Of a DNA stretch of 64,000 nt, positions 20,998-29,801 are shown in pieces. Source of the DNA: Adiantum capillus-veneris (Eukaryota; Streptophyta; Polypodiopsida; Polypodiales; Pteridaceae). Position numbers and translations under genes: made by a program. Where the stretch lies: NCBI GenBank assembly GCA_014529385.2, contig CM043962.1, positions 89,168,680 to 89,232,679 of the forward strand, read 5' to 3'. The notes under the pieces were generated by a model that ran no database searches, was not told where the DNA came from, and saw only the letters and a list, made by a program, of their open reading frames with translations. The stretch's first letter is position 1. Each line of letters opens with the position of its first letter.

Positions 20998-23253
20998 TCA
21001 TGTAGTAGGATTGTAGCACCTGTACCCCTTTTGTTCAAGGGAATATCCCACAATAATACATTTCTCTGCTTTAGGATCCAATTTCCTACGCAACTCATCT
21101 GGTACATGCACATGGGCTATGCAGCCAAACACTTTCAAGTGTGCCAAATCAGGCTTTGTACCTGTAAACTTTTCCTCAGGTGTTACATCATGCACCGCAG
21201 CTGTAGGTGTCCTGTTCATAATGTACACAGCTGTATTTATAGCTTCAGCCCAGAAATGATGAGGCATGTTCTTCTCATTCATCAATGCACGTGCAACCTC
21301 TGCAATGTGCCTGTTTTTCCTTTCTGCGACCCCATTCTGCTGTGGAGTATATCTGCATGTAAACTGCCTGTGTATACCATGCATTCGCAGAAAATCTGAA
21401 AAATCATTGGAGAAGTACTCTCCCCCTCCATCTGACCTCAATGTCTTGATTTGCATATCTGTCTCCTTCTCAATCATGACTTTGAAGTCTTGAAAGTGAC
21501 CAAACACTTCACTTTTGTTACGCATGAAGTAGACCCATACTTTCCTTGTATGGTCATCAATGAAAGAGACATAATACCTGCAACCATGTATACTTGCAGT
21601 ATCGGTTGGACCCCAAACATCTGTGTGCACCACCTCAAGTGGCTTTTTACATATATTGCGCTCATGTGGAAATGAGCCCTTTGACTGTTTTCCAAACTGG
21701 CATGCTGCACACACTTTATGCATACCATCCACCTTGAATTTGGGCAAACCTTTTACAATCTGTTTTGATTGCATGCTGCGCAATCTCTGCTCATTGACAT
21801 GGCCAATGCGTTTGTGCCAAATGTCAACATCAGCCACAACACCTGTGCCCTGTGCAAATAATGCAGCTTTTACCTCAGGCATGTCTACATTCAGCGTAAA
21901 CGTTCTGCCCACACATTTGCCCTTTGTGATCAGCTTACAGCCATTCTGGAAATCTTCTACATAACAGCCATTTGGATTGAAGCGAACCTGCAAACCCTGC
22001 TCAACCATTTGTCCAACAGAAACAAGATTCTTTGTAATGTTTGGGACATGAAGTACATCTGCTAAGTACTTTGATTTCCCACTCTTCGTATTTAGAGGTA
22101 TATCCCCTACATGAGCAATGGGGTGAGCTGTGTCATCTCCTGTCTGCACATAGCCTGACACATCTGGTTTGCGCATATCTCTAAACCACTCTCCACGAGA
22201 CGTCATGTGATTAGAGGCACCTGAATCCACATACCAAACATCATCTTGGGTGGAATTCTCTGCAGTCATTGTATTCATTACATGCTGCATAACAAACATG
22301 CGCTCGTTTTTGCTGTCATCTGCATCTCTGCTAGTAGATGCATAGTTGCCCTGTTCTCTCTTTCTACTTGCTTTTCCCTTTGGACAGTCACGTGACATGT
22401 GACCTCTTTCACCACAAGTCCAACATTCTCTGCTATCTGGAGTATGTTGCTGCCTGCTTGATCCTGCACCACAACCTCTTTGACTCCCCCTGCCTTGAGA
22501 CTGGTTTCCCCTGCCACCTGTATTGTTTTGATTTGATTGACCTTCCAGAAATTGGCCCCTACAACCCCTTGGGCCTCGACCACGACCTCTACCTCTACCT
22601 CTGTTGGAGTTAGAATAGAAGGCCTGTTCAGAATTATTTCTGCCATGAGAAGAAGATGTGTCAAGGTTCTTCTCCTCAAGAATAAGCATAGAAATCAAAT
22701 CTTGGAACACGGGGATGTCGTCTCTTGTATTCATGGAAGACCTAAAATGTACATACTCATCTCCTAGACCATCCAAGCATGCACGGACAATGTCATCATC
22801 TTCCACTGAGACTTTAATAGATCCAAGAGCCTCAATGATACTCTTGATCTTCAAGGCATAATCATTGATTGAGAGGTTGTTCCTCTTAACCTGATTTAGC
22901 TCCGACTTTAGTTGAAGCTTCCTGGCCTTGGTATTCACCTCGAACACTCTGCCTAAGTTTCTCCATGCAATGGCGGGGGTTTCAGCATCCTGTAGATAGC
23001 CCATCATGCCATCTGTGATGCTCATAGATAGCCAATACATCACTTTGCTCTGGCCTTGTTGCCAGTCCCTCAAAGCTTTCCTTTGTTCTGCTGTAGCATT
23101 TGCCTCGGGAATCTCTGGTTCCTTTTCATTGTCTCCTTCTACATAGTCCCAATAACCTTTTCCTTTTAGGAAATTTGTTATTCTGAACTTCCATGCAGGG
23201 TAGTTATTTTTCTCAAGCTTCTCAGTAACAATCTGGCTGAAACCGTCAGACAT
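20998..23253 (-). CDS. E2 gag-protease-integrase polyprotein, 751 codons
   Basis: The ATG at 23253 is the first in frame, 292 bases inside the 5-prime PBS. Domains in order: copia Gag/UBN2 (residues 10-190, NYPAWKFRITNFLKGKGYW); a Gly-Arg-rich stretch (about 215-270); a CCHC knuckle CWTCGERGHMSRDC (about 280-293); protease with WYVDSGASNHMTS (about 340); pre-integrase IWHKRIGHVNEQRLR (about 465); integrase with VHTDVWGPTD, LRSDGGGEYFS and TPQQNGVAERKNR (about 520-650). The D,D-35-E residues are present. The protein makes capsid, nucleocapsid, protease and integrase. The stop falls in the integrase C-terminus just before a conserved RVSRDVVFDE motif. Confidence 0.92.
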   Translation of the reverse strand: MSDGFSQIVTEKLEKNNYPAWKFRITNFLKGKGYWDYVEGDNEKEPEIPEANATAEQRKALRDWQQGQSKVMYWLSMSITDGMMGYLQDAETPAIAWRNLGRVFEVNTKARKLQLKSELNQVKRNNLSINDYALKIKSIIEALGSIKVSVEDDDIVRACLDGLGDEYVHFRSSMNTRDDIPVFQDLISMLILEEKNLDTSSSHGRNNSEQAFYSNSNRGRGRGRGRGPRGCRGQFLEGQSNQNNTGGRGNQSQGRGSQRGCGAGSSRQQHTPDSRECWTCGERGHMSRDCPKGKASRKREQGNYASTSRDADDSKNERMFVMQHVMNTMTAENSTQDDVWYVDSGASNHMTSRGEWFRDMRKPDVSGYVQTGDDTAHPIAHVGDIPLNTKSGKSKYLADVLHVPNITKNLVSVGQMVEQGLQVRFNPNGCYVEDFQNGCKLITKGKCVGRTFTLNVDMPEVKAALFAQGTGVVADVDIWHKRIGHVNEQRLRSMQSKQIVKGLPKFKVDGMHKVCAACQFGKQSKGSFPHERNICKKPLEVVHTDVWGPTDTASIHGCRYYVSFIDDHTRKVWVYFMRNKSEVFGHFQDFKVMIEKETDMQIKTLRSDGGGEYFSNDFSDFLRMHGIHRQFTCRYTPQQNGVAERKNRHIAEVARALMNEKNMPHHFWAEAINTAVYIMNRTPTAAVHDVTPEEKFTGTKPDLAHLKVFGCIAHVHVPDELRRKLDPKAEKCIIVGYSLEQKGYRCYNPTT

Positions 23254-23544
23254 CTTGAAGCACTAAGACAAAATAGCTGCAATCTGCAAAAACTTGCAAA
23301 TCTGTTGAACCTGCTATCGTGGTACCTGTAACGCTTTCTACACTCAACGAGTGTCCACAATCAAGCGTACATACAACCACTGTACTTGTACAATAAATCT
23401 TTGTATACTGCACTTTGGAGACCTGTTCAGAAACTTGTGCGAAAAACCCCTAAAACTTGTTCAGAAACTTGTGCATCTGGTCGTGGATTGCGAACGAAGG
23501 GATTGTGATGCTCTTGCTCTCTTAGCCTCTCTTGCCTGCACCGG

Positions 23545-23556
23545 GCTCTGATACCA
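23545..23556 (-). promoter_or_regulatory. E2 primer-binding site (initiator tRNA-Met)
   Basis: The plus strand GCTCTGATACCA is the complement of TGGTATCAGAGC, the classic copia PBS, and it touches the LTR at 23557 with no gap. Confidence 0.95.
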
Positions 23557-23871
23557 TGTAAAGAATGAGGATGCAAGAGAGCTACACAAGACAAGCACAA
23601 AGCACACAGAGATGGAAAGCTTCTTCTTCTTCTTTACAGAAAAGAGAGTACAAAATGACTAAGTGCTAAAGCTGAAAAGTAGCACATATGTACATGCGGT
23701 CACTAAGTGTGAACACGCTAGAAGCGTACTAGGCTGGCACTATAAGTGTAGTCCAGCTGTAGAATCACTGGCAGAGATCCTCCGTGTCGGTCACCTAACG
23801 CGCCAGTTGCCATAAGCGGCCAAGACCCGTAGTGGATGCCAGCTCAAGGTGTAGAGCTCGACATCTCAACA
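23557..23871 (-). repeat. E2 5-prime LTR
   Basis: 315 bp, TGTAAAGAATG to CATCTCAACA, direct repeat of 18619-18940. Confidence 0.95.
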
Positions 23872-23876
23872 AAATA
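23872..23876. repeat. Target-site duplication of E2 (right copy)
   Basis: AAATA, matching 18614-18618. The E1 frame resumes immediately to the right. Confidence 0.85.
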
Positions 23877-24890
23877 CGCTCGCCTAAATGTACATTTTGT
23901 ATCTACAACATCACAATCTCCATTCATAGAGTATTCTGCAATAGCTACACTAGTTGAAGATCCAACCTCTTTCTTCTTGGCTTCTTTGGATTTCAACTTA
24001 GGGCATTGCTTAATCAACTGACCATTAGCCTTGCAATAATGGCAACACATCTTTTTCTTTCCTTTCTCACAAGAATTCATAGATGAGCTGCTGCTAGTAG
24101 AAGCACTAGACACATGTAACCTACCACTCATAGTGAAGAACCTAGAGAAGTGGCTACATTAGAATTACCACTTCCTCTTTGAGTAGAAAAAAAGCATGTT
24201 CATCTGCATGTTGTGTAGCGCTATTCTTTCTTGAATATCCTAACAATAGTGTAAACTATGTAGAAGACTTGACAGCTTGAGGGTTTCCTTCGGTCATAAG
24301 TTTCCAAGTACTAGCAAAGGTCTGGTAAGAGTTTGGAAACACATCGAGAATAGTCTGCACAAGTGAACTGTAAAAAATAACTTCACCTACAAAAATGAGC
24401 TTCTCATTGATATCCTTGATACTAGTAAGAAAAGTGTCCATGGCATCTTCCTTTTGCATAATCTTCAACTCCAGCTCTTTATGCAGCAATGCAATGTTTG
24501 CCACATTGCGACTTGCATATAGATGAGCCAAAGTATCCCAAGCCTATTTTGTTGATTTTTTTCAGTGAATGTGAGGAGTAATAGTGTGATTCATAGATAG
24601 TGCAATCAATGCATGATCCTGCTCATCTCTTATATCCCAACAAGATTGCTCAATTATAGGCAAAACAACTCTAGCAGCAACAGATGTGCTAGAACCTACA
24701 ACATTTTCAATAGAGCATATATCCACAAAAAGGCAAACGTGTATCAAGGCTCTGCACAACATTCTAGACACCCTTTGACACAAGATTCTGAATCATCATG
24801 TAAGCCCACATTGGTGGATAGTCATCCCCATCTAATTTATCCTCAACGAAAAACATCTTGAAAACATCTGTGTCGTTGTCAGCCATGGCA
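23877..24890 (-). pseudogene. E1 gag and zinc-knuckle region
   Basis: The minus strand starts at an ATG near 24884 (MADNDTDVFKMFFVEDK). The body contains DTFLTSIKDINEKLIFVGE and LVQTILDVFPNSYQTFAST near 24256-24470, which is copia Gag/UBN2. The knuckle is CHYCKANGQLIKQC (24000-24050) with the zinc-binding His replaced by Gln. Frames change at least twice. E3 at 27130-27177 holds the same N-terminus, which supports the start. Confidence 0.6.
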
Positions 24891-25242
24891 AGTGACTGCA
24901 CCTGCTGTGAAAATTACCCCAAAATAGGAAAAATTAAGTAGGACTAAGACGTGATATTTAGCAAAACCCAAAGAGGACTATAAGAGACATGTTTTTTGGA
25001 AAATTGTACTGATAGAAATTTTGCACAAGAGGATGAAATTGCATGCACAGTACTACTTGTAGTGTACACAAAAGCTTAAATGCGCCTGAAAGAAAAATCT
25101 AAGCACATCTAGCTCGACTATCTATCCCAAAGCATTAGTCAATTGAATGATGCTCGCAAAAGCTGAGAGAAATCTAAGATCATGGGTGGAGAGGTGTTGG
25201 CAATGACAGTACATGGAGGAGGTGACACAATCTTATAATAAT
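24891..25242 (-). other. E1 untranslated leader
   Basis: About 350 bp between gag and LTR, homologous throughout to 27178-27540 in fragment E3. The PBS beside the LTR is decayed (plus-strand ATCTTATAATAAT where E3 has GCTCTGATACCAAT). Confidence 0.6.
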
Positions 25243-25484
25243 TGTTGGAATTAGGGTTGCAAGGATGCACACACAGCTTGGAGAAGATGAAGAATCTCAA
25301 AGCACACACAAAGAGTGTATTTATTTGTGTGCAAATAGAAAGATAAGTTATCTCTAAAGTGATGAGCATAATACAATGCACGTGGGGGGGGGGGGGGGGG
25401 GGGGGGACCGACCTCTTAGTGAGGGAAAAAGTGTCTTAGAGGTCCTAAGTGTGTTCACACATCACTACCACATATATGGTAAAA
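25243..25484 (-). repeat. E1 5-prime LTR (family X) with a 23-base G run
   Basis: About 242 bp, from TGTTGGAATTAGGG to ATATGGTAAAA. The extra length relative to the sister LTRs comes from an uninterrupted G run at 25384-25406, where the others have CACGGGGGAAAAAACC or similar. Confidence 0.8.
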
Positions 25485-25740
25485 AAATACTCAAGGAGGG
25501 GATCAAATGTTGGGATGACATTTGGACTACTAGCAACAAAGATAAATGATAATCATACCAAGATCTGCTAGTGTTATGTCATCTACAGCCTAAAGAGCTC
25601 ACTTTGATCCATTCAAGAATCAACACTTTCTTTGTTGAAAAATAAAATGGCAACTCAATGCCTCGGGACCTATCTCCTATGAAGCCTCTTCATGTCAGGT
25701 TCAACAAGAGGTGGGCCTTGTCCTAGATAAGAAGTAGGGG
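25485..25740 (+). pseudogene. LINE fragment, downstream part
   Basis: The plus strand reads EGIKCWDDIWTTSNKDK then, after stops, YQDLLVLCHLQPKELTLIHS. The CWDDIW pattern fits the C-terminal region of plant L1-type ORF2 proteins (usually FWxDxWxG...L...FP). Orientation and order fit continuation of the fragment that ends at 15457 on the other side of E1. Confidence 0.45.
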
Positions 25741-25910
25741 TTCTGAAAGTCGAAGATGATTTGAATGCTCATATGGATCATCATAAATCATTATGGTCAA
25801 GAGAAAGGTGCCTTGTCCTAGATAAGAAGTAGGGGTTCTGGAAGTCGAAGATGATTTGAATGCTCATATGGATAATCAGGCATAAATCATTATGGTCAAG
25901 AGAAAGGCGC
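25716..25910 (+). repeat. Tandem duplication of about 95-100 bp
   Basis: Unit 1 (25716-25810) and unit 2 (25811-25910) both start CCTTGTCCTAGATAAGAAGT and end AGAGAAAGGYG. Unit 2 has a small insertion (AATCAGG). Confidence 0.85.
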
Positions 25911-27129
25911 CTATAGATAGGGCAATCTAATGCAATTTTTCATAGATGGTTTAAAAAGGTGGAAAATTTTCCACATCTATTTATGAATTGTCCTCTTTCA
26001 ACACCCATCATAAGTTCGCTCCGAAAAATTATAAGCTTTACTCCTAACTGGAGCAAGTTGTGTTAGCAGATTGAGTTTAAATATCGCCCCTATCTTGGAA
26101 TAAAGCCCACAATGAATTTCTTTAAATTATTCAAAAACAAGGGAATAAGTTTTATATTTGAGAGCACTGACTGAACTCCTAGTTTGAGGATGAAAAGGTC
26201 ACTATGTATATATTGTGTCTATCGCGTTCGTTCAAGGACAATTTTTAAAACTCCTTATCTTTGAAATTTTAGAAAATAAAATACACCCTTTTCCTATTCA
26301 ATCGGTAATTTTTTTCCAATTTCATTTTATGGTACCCTTATGTATGTGAAATTGTGAGATAAAATGAAAAAAAATAACCCCTCCTGTTGCACTCACGTGA
26401 TTGTTAAGTGACCCCTTCCCCCCCCCGGCAAGGTTTGAGAATCCGGTTTGGCGAGCAAATGCAAGAAGGAAGTCCAAAATAGTAGCATCGTGGGATTGGT
26501 GGGTAGAGGATCTTTCAGGCTCTTGTCCTCAACAAAGAGCTTGCCATCACAAAAGGACAAAAAAATTGCCTTAAATATTTTAAACATAAAATATGTATCA
26601 TTGTCAAAATCCACTGCCAAAAATTGTGTGTGTCATATACAAACCTTGATTTTAACTTACCTCAATCGCACTCCTCATAGTCATATTGGTATTGCTAAAA
26701 TTATTAGACCATCATCAAGCTTTGTGACTCGTACATTTTCTTGTAGGAACATGGATCCTTCTAAACAACTCACTCAGTAGATCTCACCTTGCAAGGCTTG
26801 CAGCTCAAATAGGGGCTCTTTGCCATACAAAACTCTTATTTTTTCTCTTCTTCACAGTATATAGCTCACTAGTAGAAATGCAAAAGATTTTGCATTCATC
26901 GCATGCAAATTTCTTGTGGCTTTGATATTGGATTTTAAAAATCATATCCATAGCATGCCAACTCAAACCTAATTAGACCAAGAAGAGAGAGATATCTCTA
27001 TAAGTGGTTCATGTGAGGTCTTTGCTTTTACACCTCTACCCTTGGAGCATTTTTTATTTGCAGTTTGTATTAAAGTAAGGTTTTTCCAAGACAAGGATTT
27101 TCTCTTTATATAGTTTACTCTATCAGAAG
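25911..27129. other. Unassigned AT-rich stretch
   Basis: I see no retroelement motif here. The longest open stretch (26448-26780, plus) is low-complexity and has no recognisable domain. A C-run of nine (26409-26417) is the only unusual base composition. Confidence 0.3.
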
Positions 27130-27526
27130 GTCCTCAATAGCAAATATCTTGAACACATCTATGTTGTTGTCAACCATGAAAACTGCATGCACCTGATGTG
27201 AAAACCGCCCAAAATGAGGAGAAGCTGAGTGATACCAGCACGTGCTATATAGCACAACCCACAGTAGACTATATGGGAACTGTTATGTAGTAATTGGCAC
27301 TGACAAAAATTCTGCACAAAATGATGAGAGTACCTGTGCAGACCTAGTTGTAGTGGAAACAGAGGTCCAGATGAGCCCAAAATGAAATTCTGAGCAGACC
27401 TGGCTCTTCGAGTTTCCCCAAATTTTTTGTCGACCTCTTGATGCTCGCCAAAGCTCGTTGAAATATGAGAAAACGAGCGGGGGTGTTCTGGCAATGCTGG
27501 CCACTAAGCCTGGGACGACGTGACCT

Positions 27527-27538
27527 GCTCTGATACCA
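27527..27538 (-). promoter_or_regulatory. E3 primer-binding site (initiator tRNA-Met)
   Basis: GCTCTGATACCA on the plus strand, two bases from the LTR start. It shows what the decayed PBS of E1 originally was. Confidence 0.9.
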
Positions 27539-27540
27539 AT

Positions 27541-27765
27541 TGTTGAAATTAGGGTTATAGGGAAACGTACACAGCTTGGAGAAGATGAAGGAAGCTCAAG
27601 GAACACAACAAAGAGTGTATTACTTAGTGTGCAATGGAAAGTTTGATAGCCCTAGAGTGATGGGTGTATATACAATGCACGAGGGAAAAAACCTCCTAAA
27701 GAGGAAAAAATGCCCCGGCGGTCCTAGTGTGTTCACACACATCACTACCACATGTATTGGTAACA
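27541..27765 (-). repeat. E3 LTR (family X)
   Basis: 225 bp, TGTTGAAATTAGGG to TTGGTAACA, close to the LTR at 51587-51813. Confidence 0.9.
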
Positions 27766-27870
27766 GGTTGTGGCTGCTTGAGAACTAATTTTCAAAGGTA
27801 AAGAAGAGTAGCGACTAAGGTTTTTGAGCGTATCAAAGCACAAAGTAATTTGTACCTAAGTTTTATTAGC

Positions 27871-28860
27871 ATGGCTGATAACCAAGAGAGTAGAATAATT
27901 ATTGACCAACTTTGATTTTGCACATGAAGGTGCTAATGACGATGCCCCCATGTTTGTTAATTATCTTGTTACTAGGTTGAAACAAGCTATGGGAAACCCT
28001 ACTTTGCAAGCCAAAGTTACACAAAAACTTTGTTCTTATGGGATTTCCCTTCCTCTCCAAGAGGAGAGAGAGCTTAGAAGGCCTCTTGATGAGACTCCAA
28101 GAAGAAGAATCTCTCCCATAAGAGAGGAGGGATCCAAAGAATGATAAAGAAGCAAATCACTAAGTTACTATGAAGATGTAGCTCCACAAAGATTCCGGTC
28201 TACATGATTGCCAACTCTTCCCAAGAGAAAACGGTCAACCCATAGTCCTTCTAATCGTCACTCCAAAAGGGAAGAGAGGAAACAAAGGAAGAAAAAGGCA
28301 AGAAAGAGGTCACCCTCTTCTCCTTCTTCTTCACCTTCCTCCTCTTTTGATGAGAGCAACAACTATTCTCCTGGAGAATACAAGAGGAGAGGACATCACA
28401 AATCTTACCTTGCATGGCAAAGGTCTCAAAAGCTCCATAAATTCAAAGAGGGAGGAAAGAGTATCTCTTTTCTCACCTATGATGGCACCGTTGGTGCTAC
28501 CAATAAAGTATTTGCCTTCATCGAGCAATTTGATGTGGCCTTTGGAGACGAGGGCTTCACAGAGTCCTCCAAGCTACATCATATAGTTATGCACTTCCAA
28601 ACATCTCCTCGTAAATGGTGGGCTAGCCTTTGTGGCAACGACGAAGCCCCAAAGATATGGAAAACTCTACAAGTTTCCATCATGAAGAAATTCCTTGCAA
28701 GCGATGCAAAAGACAAAGTTCTTACCAAATGGTGGAGTTTGAAGTTGCTCTCCAACGAGTCTATCCACAAATATGAGGATAATTTTTGGGATTTACATCT
28801 CAAGGCTATTGTCCTTCAAAAGATAGACTTCGTCGAGAAAAAGCAACAATTGTGTGCAGG
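27871..28860 (+). pseudogene. Element G: Ty3/gypsy gag, cut off by element B
   Basis: It starts ATG at 27871 (MADNQESRIIIDQL) and shifts frame within 15 codons to FAHEGANDDAPMFVNYL; a stop at 28142 is followed by a third segment. The last part carries the retrotransposon Gag capsid domain: AFIEQFDVAFGDEGFTESSK, MHFQTSPRKWWASL, KKFLASDAKDK, KKQQLCAG. A Lys/Arg/Ser-rich stretch (28215-28340) precedes it. The domain stops in mid-motif at 28860, where TGTAAAAAATT begins element B's LTR. No continuation of G was found elsewhere in the window. It is not the same family as A and B. Confidence 0.65.
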
Positions 28861-29782
28861 TGTAAAAAATTGGACACACCCCACGGAAACTGACTACTCG
28901 AAAGATTATCATTTTTTGTAATTATTCATTTATTGAGGAAACCCGATTTTTCAGCTTGTAAATATTGGGGCTTAATAGAAGTTTCCAGATTGTATCCCAG
29001 TTCTGGTAGTTAGATTGAGTAGTTGGTTAATTTGGAACTTTAGGGTTTGAGAATTGTAAGGTATATATACCACTTTTTGACCTTAAACCTTTTGTCATTT
29101 TGAAAAATATACTGTCTGTGAGTGAGCGTACTGTGTACGAGAGAGAGTAAGATCATCTTCTAGACGCTACGTGTGCACCGGTGGTCGGAATCGAGTGCAG
29201 AGAAGTGCAACGTGTTGCTCCCGACGAGAGCTACGCACCAATACTTACATTGCGGGCGTATGGTCCGGTTTTGCGAGCTCCTTCTACGAGCTTCATCTGG
29301 TGATTTGGTGAGCATACGTTGTCCGATTTTGCATTGCATCATATCCACGCGTTCACATTGAGTAGAGCTACACATTAGGCACTTTAGATTTTGGAAACGG
29401 AGACCTGTAAATTTTGGCCAGACATCCTACGTGATTTTGTACCGGGTGTTTTGGGTTGGAGTTTTGGTTCATAGACCTTAGGGAGAGCAACCTATTGGTG
29501 TTAGTAGGGTCTCCTTCAAGTTATGTGGTGTTTCGAGATTGTTTGATGGGTGTTCGGCTCTAGAAATCATTGTAGGAAGTTTCCTCTTATGCACTCTTGA
29601 AGGCTGTGACTTAGACATGGGGTAGAGACCTCTGTAGGAATTAGTTAGGAGTCAGTCGAGTGTAGGTTGACACCTTATACTTGCTTCCACGCGCTTGCAG
29701 GTCAAGCTTCTTCCTTAGCTGACAAATCTTGTTAGGTGAGTTCTCGCTGTGCTGACGTCCGTCGCGGCGTATCTGTCCAACA
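28861..29782 (+). repeat. Element B 5-prime LTR
   Basis: About 922 bp, TGTAAAAAATTGG to CTGTCCAACA. The left edge is set where the Gag frame of element G is broken; the right edge by the adjoining PBS. A TATA box lies at 29061-29071. A half palindrome AGACATCCTACGTG occurs at 29420-29433, the same arm as in the leader. Bases GCAGG at 28856-28860 may be the target duplication, but the partner is not in the window. Confidence 0.7.
29061..29071 (+). promoter_or_regulatory. Element B LTR TATA box
   Basis: GGTATATATACC about 200 bases into the LTR, with a pyrimidine/purine-balanced region downstream. This is the likely promoter of the genomic transcript. Confidence 0.6.
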
Positions 29783-29783
29783 T

Positions 29784-29801
29784 TGGCGCCGCTGCCGAGG
29801 A
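29784..29801 (+). promoter_or_regulatory. Element B primer-binding site (tRNA-Asp type)
   Basis: TGGCGCCGCTGCCGAGGA differs at two bases from the complement of the plant tRNA-Asp 3-prime end (TGGCGCCGTTGCCGGGGA). It follows the LTR by one base. Confidence 0.85.

Larger units (their letters stand above)
18619..23871 (-). mobile_element. Element E2: nearly intact Ty1/copia retrotransposon
   Basis: 5253 bp flanked by AAATA duplications. The LTRs are 322 and 315 bp and differ by a 7-bp indel and a few substitutions. An initiator-tRNA-Met PBS and a purine tract are both in place. The single long reading frame (gag, knuckle, protease, integrase, RT, RNase H) is interrupted only by two nonsense codons, at 20998-21000 and about 19204-19206. 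It is the youngest complete pol-bearing insertion in the window along with E6, and lies inside E1. Confidence 0.95.
15458..25484 (-). mobile_element. Element E1: Ty1/copia retrotransposon (LTR family X), split by E2
   Basis: The 3-prime LTR is at 15458-15685 and the 5-prime LTR at 25243-25484. In minus-strand order it has gag and knuckle (24890-23877), then the E2 insertion, protease (about 18613-18100), integrase (18189-17242), RT (about 17230-16418) and RNase H (16200-15740). It is heavily mutated. It sits in LINE sequence, which continues on both sides. A target duplication is not clear, because both LTR termini have drifted. Confidence 0.8.
27130..27765 (-). mobile_element. E3: 5-prime fragment of a family-X copia element
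   Basis: In minus-strand order it has the LTR (27765-27541), an intact PBS (27527-27538), a leader like that of E1, and the first ~15 codons of gag (MVDNNIDVFKIFAIEDLL from 27177). It is then truncated. There is no 3-prime LTR nearby, so it is a deletion or recombination derivative. Confidence 0.75.

Noticed and set aside
26448-26780. Plus-strand ORF of 110 codons as a host gene
   Set aside because: No ATG-context, domain or homologue pattern recognised; codon composition looks random.
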